A stretch of DNA of 8,542 nt from Proteobacteria bacterium UBA7821 (GCA_002480165.1 DLBP01000073.1:1-8542), one strand, 5' to 3'. Counted from the first letter of the stretch, positions 1 to 5,361 are shown. Translations and numbers: made by a program. Notes: generated by a model from the letters alone, not told the origin.

Positions 1-400
1 GTGAATTCAAGTTGTGCACAGAGCCAAGAACATGGATGACATTATCTCCTGGGATATGGTCATGCTTGGGTGCGATGACATAGTCAAATAGATTGGTTTG
101 TAGATAGGGATTCAATATGTGTATGTTTTGACATGATCCGACTATGCGTTTCAGTACCAGTGCTGGAATCACGCTTTTCCGGCCACAAGAAATGATCAAC
201 GAGGGTTCTTCATCGACACGGTTGGGCGGAGTGATGGTCCAAGGCTTGATGGGCACCCATGAGGGAGGCAAGTGCTTCCATGGCATGGTTAAGTTTATGG
301 GCTGATGTTGATACTCAAGCCCAAGTGCCTCAGCCAATCCAGTGGCTTGAGACAGCATGCCAGGGGCGTGTTCGCTAATTATCCAAGTGGTTTTTTTCAT
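1..400 (-). CDS. ELM1/GtrOC1-family putative glycosyltransferase, partial (C-terminus beyond left edge)
   Basis: Only the first 133 codons are present; the gene continues past position 1. The translation fits the family once called mitochondrial fission ELM1 (DUF1022), whose bacterial members are predicted glycosyltransferases acting on envelope glycans. Visible family landmarks in order are WIISEHAPGMLSQATGLAEA at residues 6-25 (family form close to W-V-x-S-D-G-K-P-G...Q..GLAEAL), IISCGRKSVIPAL at 69-81 (family I-S-x-G-R-x-x...PA), FDYVIAPKHD at 105-114 and NVIHVLGSVHNL at 120-131. The usual Asp-Gly-Lys after W-x-x-S is replaced by Glu-His-Ala. The ATG at 398-400 is the first possible start, because an in-frame TAG lies four codons upstream. 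No Shine-Dalgarno sequence precedes it. The start lies inside the end of the small lipoprotein gene (375-500), so translation is probably coupled to it. Family assignment is from recalled consensus; substrate unknown. Confidence 0.82.
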   Translation of the reverse strand, partial: MKKTTWIISEHAPGMLSQATGLAEALGLEYQHQPINLTMPWKHLPPSWVPIKPWTITPPNRVDEEPSLIISCGRKSVIPALVLKRIVGSCQNIHILNPYLQTNLFDYVIAPKHDHIPGDNVIHVLGSVHNLNS

Positions 401-500
401 GAGTGTTGACTATGTCGTTAATGCCGTCTGCCGTACTGAGGCTCAGAGGGCCAATTTTTCCGCAACTACACAACAGCATAATCACCCAACAATACCGCAT
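375..500 (-). CDS. lptM: LptM-like small outer-membrane lipoprotein, 41 aa
   Basis: This short gene encodes 41 residues with a very short signal peptide (MRYCWVIMLLCS), a lipobox-like L-C-S-C with lipidated Cys predicted at residue 13, and directly after it CGKIGPLSLS. That matches the hallmark of LptM (YifL), whose mature N-terminus reads close to C-G-x-K-G-P-L-Y. In Escherichia coli LptM binds the LPS translocon LptD/LptE and helps LptD reach its correct disulfide state. The start is well supported: AGGAG sits 7 nt upstream of the ATG, and a TAA lies in frame two codons before it. The last 26 nt overlap the start of the downstream ELM1-family gene in another frame. Oddities are the 12-residue signal peptide, shorter than usual, and the Lys lying one position earlier than in the consensus. 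The remaining 29 mature residues show no further motif. Another small lipoprotein family cannot be excluded. Confidence 0.7.
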   Translation of the reverse strand: MRYCWVIMLLCSCGKIGPLSLSTADGINDIVNTHEKNHLDN

Positions 501-507
501 ATTTTAT

Positions 508-512
508 CTCCT
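508..512 (-). promoter_or_regulatory. ribosome binding site of the LptM-like gene
   Basis: On the minus strand AGGAG lies 7 nt before the ATG at 498-500. This is the main evidence that the 41-codon frame is translated. The overlapping ELM1-family start has no such site. Confidence 0.7.
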
Positions 513-520
513 ATGTCGCT

Positions 521-549
521 AGGTTAACAGCACTGCGGTTTTGGGTCAA
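521..549 (-). promoter_or_regulatory. weak candidate sigma-70 promoter for the lipoprotein/ELM1 pair
   Basis: On the minus strand a TTGACC box (544-549) is followed by a 17-nt spacer and TAACCT (521-526). The -35 box matches 5 of 6 consensus positions and the -10 box only 3 of 6. A start near 514 would leave a leader of about 14 nt, just long enough for the AGGAG site. Read-through from nth is an alternative. The 76 nt between nth and the lipoprotein gene (501-576) also hold a small palindrome at 566-576 but no hairpin followed by a T-run. Confidence 0.3.
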
Positions 550-576
550 TAGCATCCATGGTATCCACTCTGAGTG

Positions 577-1215
577 TTAAGTGCATTTGTGTTGGTAGCG
601 ACAGCAGTCGCGTATAAAACAATCACGGCATTTTGGTTTTCGCGCCATACAGATGTATCGGCCATGAAGAATTAGCCAGTGATGGGCGTGGTATAAATAC
701 TCAGTTGGAATGGTTGCTAAGAGTTTTTTTTCAACAGCAAGGGGAGTATTTGCTTGGCTTGAGACTAAGCCGATTCGTTTGCTCACTCGATATACGTGTG
801 TGTCTACAGCAATCGTTGGGGCATGGTAGTAGGTGTTTAAGATCACATTGGCTGTTTTTCTCCCAACCCCGGGCAGCTTGATAAGCGATTCATAATGATT
901 GGGCACTTGGCTGTGATGATTGGTGATGAGCTGCTGAGATAGCGCATAGACATTTTTTGCTTTATTTCTGTATAGGCCAAGTGATTGAATGGCTCGTGCG
1001 ATCTTCTTTTCGCCCAGCTCTACCATCGTTTCGGGTGATTTGGCTAGAGAAAACAGTTGTTGAGTAACGATATTAACCCGTATGTCAGTCGCCTGGGCTG
1101 ATAAGACGACAGCAATAAGCAGTTCAAATGGTGTGGTGTAATTGAGCTCGGTTGTTGGCGTTGGGTTGTGTTGTTTGAAGCGCTGAAATATTTCGAGGAC
1201 AATCGATGCTTTCAT
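577..1215 (-). CDS. nth: endonuclease III, DNA glycosylase/AP lyase with [4Fe-4S] cluster
   Basis: Endonuclease III removes oxidised pyrimidines from DNA and cleaves the strand at the abasic site in base excision repair. The 212-aa product aligns end to end with the Escherichia coli enzyme (211 aa). Landmarks are ELNYTTPFELLIAVVLSAQATD near 23-44, the helix-hairpin-helix LPGVGRKTANVILN at 114-127 with catalytic Lys120, VDTHVYR at 137-143 with catalytic Asp138, and HHWLILHGRYIC at 178-189. The C-terminal iron-sulfur loop has C189-X6-C196-X2-C199-X5-C205, the exact family spacing, plus an extra Cys at 204. The ATG overlaps the rsxB stop codon by 4 nt (ATGA), so translation is likely coupled to rsxB. 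The enzyme looks intact and active. Its pairing with rsxB recalls the rsx-nth arrangement of enterobacteria, but only rsxB is present here. Confidence 0.97.
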   Translation of the reverse strand: MKASIVLEIFQRFKQHNPTPTTELNYTTPFELLIAVVLSAQATDIRVNIVTQQLFSLAKSPETMVELGEKKIARAIQSLGLYRNKAKNVYALSQQLITNHHSQVPNHYESLIKLPGVGRKTANVILNTYYHAPTIAVDTHVYRVSKRIGLVSSQANTPLAVEKKLLATIPTEYLYHAHHWLILHGRYICMARKPKCRDCFIRDCCRYQHKCT

Positions 1216-1796
1216 GATTCATCGCAACACACATTGAGTATGTAGTTTAAACGGGCTTCTTGAGTTTTAGAATAAGATTTTCTCGAAAGTTTTGCCAATT
1301 TGTGTTGATCTTTTTTGGTTTTGTTTTTCTCCACTAGTCGACTTTTTTTATTAAGATAACGTGTTTTATTGTCAACCGCTGATGTGGTTGTGGTGGCTGG
1401 GACAGCGACCATCTCAATACAGTCAGTTGGGCAGGGTTCGACGCATAGGTTGCAGCCAGTACAGATGTCGGAAATAACGGTGTGTAATTTGCCTTGACTG
1501 CCAAAAATCGCATCAACTGGACAAGCCTTGATGCATTTAAGGCATCCAACACAATAGTCATCTTGAATGACGGCGATGTGTTTGGCTGTTGGCTCTGGAG
1601 GGCATGGGGAGTTTGTTGGCTTCAGTTGTTCAATCGCGCGATAAGTCCTAGGGCCACCAGGTTGGCATAAATTGGTTGCTTCATCATGATTTGCAATCGC
1701 TGAAGCATAGGATAAACAGTCCTTGTAGTGACAAGCCTGGCACTGGGTTTGTGGGAGTAGTGAGTCAATCTGTTCGGTTAACGTTCGATTAGCCAT
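1212..1796 (-). CDS. rsxB: RsxB/RnfB-type iron-sulfur protein without membrane anchor
   Basis: RsxB (RnfB) is the ferredoxin-like subunit of the Rnf/Rsx electron-transfer complex; in Escherichia coli this complex keeps SoxR reduced. The 194-aa product has an N-terminal four-Cys domain, C19-X2-C22-X4-C27-X16-C44 with CQPGG, then two classic 4Fe-4S motifs: C82-X2-C85-X2-C88-X3-C92-P and C112-X2-C115-X2-C118-X3-C122-P. Residues 145-185 are rich in Lys and Arg. The hydrophobic N-terminal helix of canonical RsxB is missing: the protein starts directly at MANRTLTEQIDSLLPQTQC, so it should be soluble. This form, next to nth and without other rnf genes, is known from beta- and some gammaproteobacteria. 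The N-terminal motif reads CQACHYKDC, lacking the glycines of the usual C-G-x-C-G-Y-x-x-C. The start is 9 nt after trkA with no clear Shine-Dalgarno site; the stop overlaps nth. Its partner proteins are not visible here. Confidence 0.9.
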   Translation of the reverse strand: MANRTLTEQIDSLLPQTQCQACHYKDCLSYASAIANHDEATNLCQPGGPRTYRAIEQLKPTNSPCPPEPTAKHIAVIQDDYCVGCLKCIKACPVDAIFGSQGKLHTVISDICTGCNLCVEPCPTDCIEMVAVPATTTTSAVDNKTRYLNKKSRLVEKNKTKKDQHKLAKLSRKSYSKTQEARLNYILNVCCDES

Positions 1797-1805
1797 GGTT
1801 TGATG

Positions 1806-3146
1806 CTAAAATAAATACTTGATATCGTGTATATTACCACGTCCACTTAAAAAAATCACCAGTTGATCTTTGTTTTTTATTCGAGAGGCCAATGAGGTGA
1901 TGAGTAATTTATTCTGTCTCACAATACCAATGATTTGGCAGTGTTTCGGTAAGTTGATGTCGCCAATAGATTGGTTGATTAACGCTGTGTTTTTGACATT
2001 GACTTCAGATATTTCTATGGCGCCATTTTGTAGCATATAGACTCTCAGCGTGTCATTTTGTCTGAAAAATTTGAGGATGTGGTTAATTGCGATCTGGTCG
2101 GGAGAAACCACGGCACTTAAGTGTTCATGCTGAATGATGTTGGCATAGTCGGGATGCTTGATCATGGTGACCGTTTGCTTTGCTCCAAGTTTTTCTGCTT
2201 GAATCGAACTGATCATGTTCACAGCGTCATCATTGGTCATGGCGCAGAATAAGTCTGTGTTGCCAATGTTTTCGTTGATTAGGATTTCTTTATCGGTACA
2301 GTCATCGTTAATGACAATGGTATTGGCTAGTGCCTCAGAGAGTTTTCTGCATTCGAATTTGTTCTTCTCGATTAAGGTCACTCGGTAGTTGTCTTCGAGT
2401 GACTGTGCTAGATGAGAACCGATCTTGCCGCCACCGGCTATGATGATGTTTTTACTGTTAACCCGCTGCCTACAAAAATAACCTAATAATGTTTGGGTGT
2501 TTTCGGTTGGTGTTAATAGGTAGACTTCATCGCCTGCCATTAATCGGGTGGTGTCTTTGATGCTGATGGGTTTTTTGTGTCGAAAAATACTCACTATCTT
2601 GAAGGGGATGTCCTGTATCAAGTACAATAATTCATCTATTTTTTTACCAAATACCGCGGATTTTTTTTCGGTTTCAACGAGGATTAACTTACCTGCGCCA
2701 TTACCAAAGTCGTGGCATTCTTTAGTGCCAGGGAATTTGATTAGGTTTAATAATTCCTGTGTGATGAGCTCTTCGGTGTTGATAAAGACATCTATCGGCA
2801 AATTGTCGTTATTAAATAGTTCTTCTCTGATGAGATAGTGGGGTGAGCTAATTTTCGCTATTTTTACTTTGATGTTAAAAAGACTGTAGCCAATTTGGCA
2901 GGCAATCATATTGATTTCGTCGCTGCCAGTTACTGCAATGAGTACATCAGCTTGGTCGCAGCCGGCTTCTCTTAGGATATTGGGGTAAGAGGGGTTGCCA
3001 AAATGGGTCTTGATGTCTATTTTTTCTCTGAGTTGTTTGAGTTCATCATAGTTGTGGTCAATCACAGTGACGTCATTTGATTCACTACTAAGCTTATGCG
3101 CTAGCGTGCTTCCAATACTGTTACTGCCTAATATTACAACGATCAA
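1806..3146 (-). CDS. trkA: Trk potassium uptake system NAD-binding regulatory protein TrkA
   Basis: TrkA is the cytoplasmic gating subunit of the TrkH/TrkG potassium channel; it senses NAD(H) and adenine nucleotides. The 446-aa product has the usual double RCK layout and near-usual length (458 in Escherichia coli). RCK-N 1 covers about 1-115, with ILGSNSIGSTLA at 5-16, acidic Asp30, LREAGCDQADVLIAVTGSDE at 58-77 and NMIACQIGYSLFN at 79-91. RCK-C 1 covers about 140-215. RCK-N 2 covers about 232-345, with IAGGGKIGSHLA at 236-247, Glu260 and LFCAMTNDDAVNM at 299-311. RCK-C 2 covers about 365-446. In the first nucleotide site the second Gly of GxGxxG is Asn9; the second site is canonical. The start is TTG, chosen because the protein then begins like its relatives, GAGG lies 9 nt upstream, and an in-frame TAA precedes it by seven codons. 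No trkH or trkG lies in the window. rsxB follows after 9 nt. Confidence 0.95.
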   Translation of the reverse strand: MIVVILGSNSIGSTLAHKLSSESNDVTVIDHNYDELKQLREKIDIKTHFGNPSYPNILREAGCDQADVLIAVTGSDEINMIACQIGYSLFNIKVKIAKISSPHYLIREELFNNDNLPIDVFINTEELITQELLNLIKFPGTKECHDFGNGAGKLILVETEKKSAVFGKKIDELLYLIQDIPFKIVSIFRHKKPISIKDTTRLMAGDEVYLLTPTENTQTLLGYFCRQRVNSKNIIIAGGGKIGSHLAQSLEDNYRVTLIEKNKFECRKLSEALANTIVINDDCTDKEILINENIGNTDLFCAMTNDDAVNMISSIQAEKLGAKQTVTMIKHPDYANIIQHEHLSAVVSPDQIAINHILKFFRQNDTLRVYMLQNGAIEISEVNVKNTALINQSIGDINLPKHCQIIGIVRQNKLLITSLASRIKNKDQLVIFLSGRGNIHDIKYLF

Positions 3147-3155
3147 GATGTTCTG

Positions 3156-3159
3156 CCTC
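3156..3159 (-). promoter_or_regulatory. ribosome binding site supporting the TTG start of trkA
   Basis: GAGG on the minus strand lies 9 nt before the TTG at 3144-3146. No ATG or GTG lies in frame between the preceding TAA and this TTG. Confidence 0.6.
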
Positions 3160-3172
3160 GGTCTTTAACCTG

Positions 3173-3201
3173 TCTATAGGCCGTTTGTCAGAATTTGTCA
3201 A
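3173..3201 (-). promoter_or_regulatory. sigma-70 promoter of trkA, with a direct repeat over the -35 box
   Basis: On the minus strand a perfect TTGACA (3196-3201), a 17-nt spacer and TATAGA (3173-3178, 4 of 6) form a good promoter. A start near 3166 gives a leader of about 20 nt that includes the GAGG site. A 7-bp direct repeat TGACAAA occurs at 3194-3200 and 3184-3190, ten bases apart (one helical turn), overlapping the -35 box and the spacer. That could be a pair of half-sites for a regulator, but this is inference. With this promoter, trkA-rsxB-nth can be transcribed independently of the upstream 380-codon gene. The rest of the 126-nt gap (3147-3272) holds only a 5-bp stem at 3252-3266. 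Confidence 0.6.
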
Positions 3202-3272
3202 GTTGATGATTCGAATGGGTCCAAAGGTTGGTGGGTCGTGTGGCAAGTAACCAGATCGACAATCTGTGTTGT

Positions 3273-4415
3273 TTAGATTGAGGCCTGTGGTCTGTTGATT
3301 GCCTGATTGCACGCCATGAGTTGGTGGCTATGCGATGGTGCTGTGTTCCAAAGGTTTGGTCGTGTTGCTAGAGAGGGGGTGTTTGCTTGGTGGTCTTCGT
3401 AATAATTGTCGCCAGTTATTTTTTCGTAAGTGATTGCCCGACAGCGTTGAAGCATTGGTGTTTCAGGTCTTGCTTCATAAGCGAGATAGCTCGTTTCAAT
3501 GTGTGGGTATTGCTTACTGATATAGCTTAGAACGATGGGGCCGTATATGGTACCCATTGACTGTGTGACGATTTTTAATTTTATTTTACCACCAATAGGG
3601 TTCATCGATTTTAAGCAGTTATTGTTGATGAAATTAATTAGGCGTCTGGTCTTTGTTTCAATATCGAAGAACAAATAATATTGTGACATGTGTGATTGCT
3701 GTGGGCTATTGGTATTTAGGCCGGGCACAATCAGCACATAATCGTTATTTTTCTGATCGCAGAGGAGTCTAAAGTCATCAGCGGGGTTAACAAATAGCGT
3801 TATTAGTTGTTTTAGGATCGGGTGATACTGACGGTTAAACCCTTGATCTCTATTGTGTGCGATTTGCGTAAAGCGTTCAGGAAGGTTGTTCCCAGGATCG
3901 GTTGCATCGAAAGCCACATCGATGGCTTTGGCGTAATCTTCGATATCGCTTATTTCGTGCTCCGATACCGCTTGGCGAATATTGGGTTTGTCTAGCCCAA
4001 GCATTTCCGAAATAAGAGCGGCTAGTCCTGAATAAATGAACTCTGAGCCAGTGATAATTTGCATGGTGTAAATGAAGTTGGTGTGCATCAACAAGGGGCT
4101 GTATGATGTCATCAAAGCCAGCGCTATGTAGAAGCCCCAAGAGTAGTATAGGCTAATGATCGCATAGGGTATGCTGCCCAGAGTTATCAGGCCTAGGGCA
4201 GTTTGTTTCGGATGCTCATGGTAGCGTATCCCTTCTGCTAGGCTGATTGTTGGGCCGTCGACCCATTGCACTGTTCTAGGGTTTCTGCTGACATTACTTG
4301 CACGGTGAGGTCCCCAGATCTGTAAATCAATAGCGGCTTTTTTGAGTCCTTTTCGATTGAGTACAGCGGCGAGTGTGTAGAGGATCAGTAGGCCAATTGC
4401 TTTCCGTTCGAGCAT
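3273..4415 (-). CDS. unrecognised 380-aa membrane protein, possible alpha/beta-hydrolase-like C-terminal half
   Basis: I do not recognise this family. The first 20 residues form a hydrophobic segment (AIGLLILYTLAAVL at 6-19) followed by RKGLKK. A second hydrophobic stretch covers about 73-110 and could be one or two membrane helices. From about 140 onward the protein looks soluble. Residues 225-233 (DYVLIVPGL) look like a core strand followed by a Pro-Gly turn, and 280-289 (LKIVTQSMGT) resemble the strand and nucleophile elbow of lipases and esterases, with Ser286 in T-Q-S-M-G rather than G-x-S-x-G. His342 (EDH), His362 and His364 are possible partners. This hydrolase reading is inference from pattern only. 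The start is well supported: AAGGA lies 5 nt upstream of the ATG, and a strong promoter lies at 4444-4473. The gene is divergent from the cysteine-rich plus-strand gene and upstream of trkA. The last 30 residues, rich in Asn, His, Pro and Gln, look poorly structured. Confidence 0.75.
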   Translation of the reverse strand: MLERKAIGLLILYTLAAVLNRKGLKKAAIDLQIWGPHRASNVSRNPRTVQWVDGPTISLAEGIRYHEHPKQTALGLITLGSIPYAIISLYYSWGFYIALALMTSYSPLLMHTNFIYTMQIITGSEFIYSGLAALISEMLGLDKPNIRQAVSEHEISDIEDYAKAIDVAFDATDPGNNLPERFTQIAHNRDQGFNRQYHPILKQLITLFVNPADDFRLLCDQKNNDYVLIVPGLNTNSPQQSHMSQYYLFFDIETKTRRLINFINNNCLKSMNPIGGKIKLKIVTQSMGTIYGPIVLSYISKQYPHIETSYLAYEARPETPMLQRCRAITYEKITGDNYYEDHQANTPSLATRPNLWNTAPSHSHQLMACNQAINRPQASI

Positions 4416-4420
4416 GTGTG

Positions 4421-4425
4421 TCCTT
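4421..4425 (-). promoter_or_regulatory. ribosome binding site of the 380-aa membrane protein
   Basis: AAGGA on the minus strand lies 5 nt before the ATG at 4413-4415. It fixes this start and makes the directly abutting GTG at 4416 on the other strand a less likely start for the divergent gene. Confidence 0.6.
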
Positions 4426-4443
4426 TTTATCTAAATGGCAATA

Positions 4444-4473
4444 ATCATAACCATGTTTCATGGGATATGTCAA
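4444..4473 (-). promoter_or_regulatory. strong sigma-70 promoter for the 380-aa gene, with a palindrome in the spacer
   Basis: On the minus strand TTGACA (4468-4473, perfect) is followed by an 18-nt spacer and TATGAT (4444-4449, 5 of 6). A start near 4437 gives a leader of about 22 nt containing the AAGGA site. The spacer holds the inverted repeat CCATG-TTT-CATGG at 4451-4463. A protein bound there would block RNA polymerase, so it is a possible operator. Short repeats of this size also arise by chance. Confidence 0.6.
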
Positions 4474-5069
4474 TCCATTGTTCCCCCATTGCGTGCTTGC
4501 GTGGGCTACGTTATTGTTATGGCAGTGGATCCCTGTCAATATACGCCATGCTGTGTTTGCTATTGATCGTATCGTTGGTGTTGTCTCGTTGTATAATAGA
4601 GGCTAAGCAGTTGCTTGATGAAGTCATGGCCTATCAGTCAATCACAATTAATTTGTTGCTAAATCACTCGTTATTGCCTGCTTTGTACAGTATGGCGCAT
4701 TGGTCTTATGACTGTGGCCAAGTCGCTATTATTTGGTACGCTAATCGGCAGGTCATACAGCTGCGGTGTTTAAGCGATGAGACCCGAGTTCCTATATCGC
4801 TATGGACGGATGATGCTTATCAGTCTCGGGGTGGCTTACAGTCACTGTATTACCAAAAGCTTGGGCATAACAAAGTGGAAATGCTATCCGGTGTGTCGTT
4901 AAAAAGTGTTGATCAATTACGCGAGGGACAATGCGATTTTGTCTGGGAATACTGCTCGCCTATCTCTATCAGCCAGGTTGCCTGCGCTCGAGTCCCCGAG
5001 CCAGGTTATTGTTTGGGTGACAAGTTGTGTTGGGTCAGTCGATATCAGAGCGATTGCTCAGTGAAGTGA
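4467..5069 (+). CDS. cysteine-rich single-pass membrane protein, possibly pilin-like; function unknown
   Basis: No confident family match. From the ATG at 4467 the product is 200 aa; the frame stays open back to a GTG at 4416, and a TTG at 4497 or an ATG at 4548 could also serve. None has a clear Shine-Dalgarno site, so the start is undecided. Counting from 4467, residues 1-22 are a polar and basic leader ending in YGSGS. A hydrophobic helix follows at about 24-41, then a helical stretch IIEAKQLLDEVMAYQSITIN at 43-62. The remaining domain has eight cysteines, expected to lie outside the cytoplasm and form disulfides. A leader ending in Gly, then an N-terminal hydrophobic helix and a Cys-rich domain, recall minor pseudopilins of the PpdC/YgdB (DUF2509) type; the short ISLWTDD resembles a VSLWR segment there. 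This likeness is weak. The gene is divergent from the 380-aa gene and followed by about 316 nt without a confident gene. Confidence 0.6.
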   Translation: MSIHCSPIACLRGLRYCYGSGSLSIYAMLCLLLIVSLVLSRCIIEAKQLLDEVMAYQSITINLLLNHSLLPALYSMAHWSYDCGQVAIIWYANRQVIQLRCLSDETRVPISLWTDDAYQSRGGLQSLYYQKLGHNKVEMLSGVSLKSVDQLREGQCDFVWEYCSPISISQVACARVPEPGYCLGDKLCWVSRYQSDCSVK

Positions 5070-5082
5070 CGGTATTGTCTAC

Positions 5083-5101
5083 ATGAGGCTGTCTCCCTCA
5101 T
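5083..5101 (+). terminator. weak hairpin after the cysteine-rich gene
   Basis: ATGAGG and CCTCAT form a 6-bp stem with a 7-nt loop, 14 nt after the stop codon. No T-run follows, so intrinsic termination is doubtful; it may only be an mRNA 3'-end structure. Confidence 0.25.
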
Positions 5102-5110
5102 ATTGGTGCT

Positions 5111-5230
5111 ATGTGGATTAATTGGTTGATGTTGTTGGCGCTCTGGCAATTTTTTTGTCGCCTAGAAAAAGTATTTGAGTCGATTAGATGGGTAGATGGC
5201 TGGCTGCAGTATTTGTGTGCAATAAGTTAG
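5111..5230 (+). CDS. possible 39-aa hydrophobic small protein
   Basis: An ATG frame of 39 codons begins MWINWLMLLALWQFFCRLEK and ends in TAG. The first half is a plausible short membrane helix (about residues 2-16) followed by Cys, Arg and charged residues; four Trp are unusual for noncoding sequence. No clear Shine-Dalgarno site precedes it. It lies 41 nt after the cysteine-rich gene and ends just before the likely rpsB promoter. It could be a small membrane protein, a decayed remnant of a longer gene, or a chance frame in G+T-rich DNA. Confidence 0.22.
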   Translation: MWINWLMLLALWQFFCRLEKVFESIRWVDGWLQYLCAIS

Positions 5231-5239
5231 AGATTGAGC

Positions 5240-5268
5240 TTGAGATTGTGTCGGGGATGTGTTATTTT
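5240..5268 (+). promoter_or_regulatory. candidate sigma-70 promoter of the rpsB-tsf cluster
   Basis: TTGAGA (5240-5245, 5 of 6) is followed by a 17-nt spacer and TATTTT (5263-5268, 4 of 6). A start near 5275 leaves a leader of about 110 nt before rpsB, long enough for the structured leader typical of S2 autoregulation in gammaproteobacteria. It lies in the 316-nt stretch 5070-5385, which otherwise holds the weak hairpin at 5083, the possible 39-codon ORF and the leader hairpin at 5324. Confidence 0.45.
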
Positions 5269-5323
5269 TATCGATTAGTATAGCAAGTCATGCGCTGGAG
5301 TTCAGGTGTTTGGGGGTGTCAAG

Positions 5324-5361
5324 TTGCAATGAGTGACTGATTCCAACCACTGCTGGTGCAA
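5324..5361 (+). promoter_or_regulatory. hairpin in the rpsB leader, possible S2 autoregulation element
   Basis: An outer 5-bp stem, TTGCA (5324-5328) with TGCAA (5357-5361), encloses an inner 4-bp stem, AGTG (5332-5335) with CACT (5348-5351), separated by an asymmetric internal loop. It ends 9 nt before the AAGGAG of rpsB. In gammaproteobacteria a structured RNA at this place (the t44 element) mediates repression of rpsB by S2. Position and shape fit, but I have no sequence-level match, so the identity is inference. Confidence 0.35.

Noticed and set aside
566..576. CACTC-T-GAGTG palindrome just after nth as a terminator
   Set aside because: A one-base loop cannot form a stable 5-bp hairpin, and no T-run follows on the minus strand.
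633..881. 82-codon plus-strand frame opposite nth
   Set aside because: It lies entirely within the coding region of an intact endonuclease III and has no recognisable motif.
2548..2838. 96-codon plus-strand frame opposite trkA
   Set aside because: It is antisense to a complete, conserved trkA and has no recognisable family or ribosome binding site.
3252..3266. CAGAT/ATCTG stem after the 380-aa gene as a terminator
   Set aside because: The stem has only five pairs, is A+T-rich, and is not followed by a T-run on the minus strand.
3121..3312. 63-codon minus-strand frame spanning the gap between the 380-aa gene and trkA
   Set aside because: It overlaps the end of one gene and the start of trkA in another frame, has no ribosome binding site, and contains the trkA promoter. 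A frameshifted extension of the 380-aa protein is possible but nothing in the residues supports it.
4416..4466. GTG at 4416 as the start of the cysteine-rich protein
   Set aside because: It abuts the start codon of the divergent gene and leaves no room for its own ribosome binding site outside that gene; the added residues show no feature.
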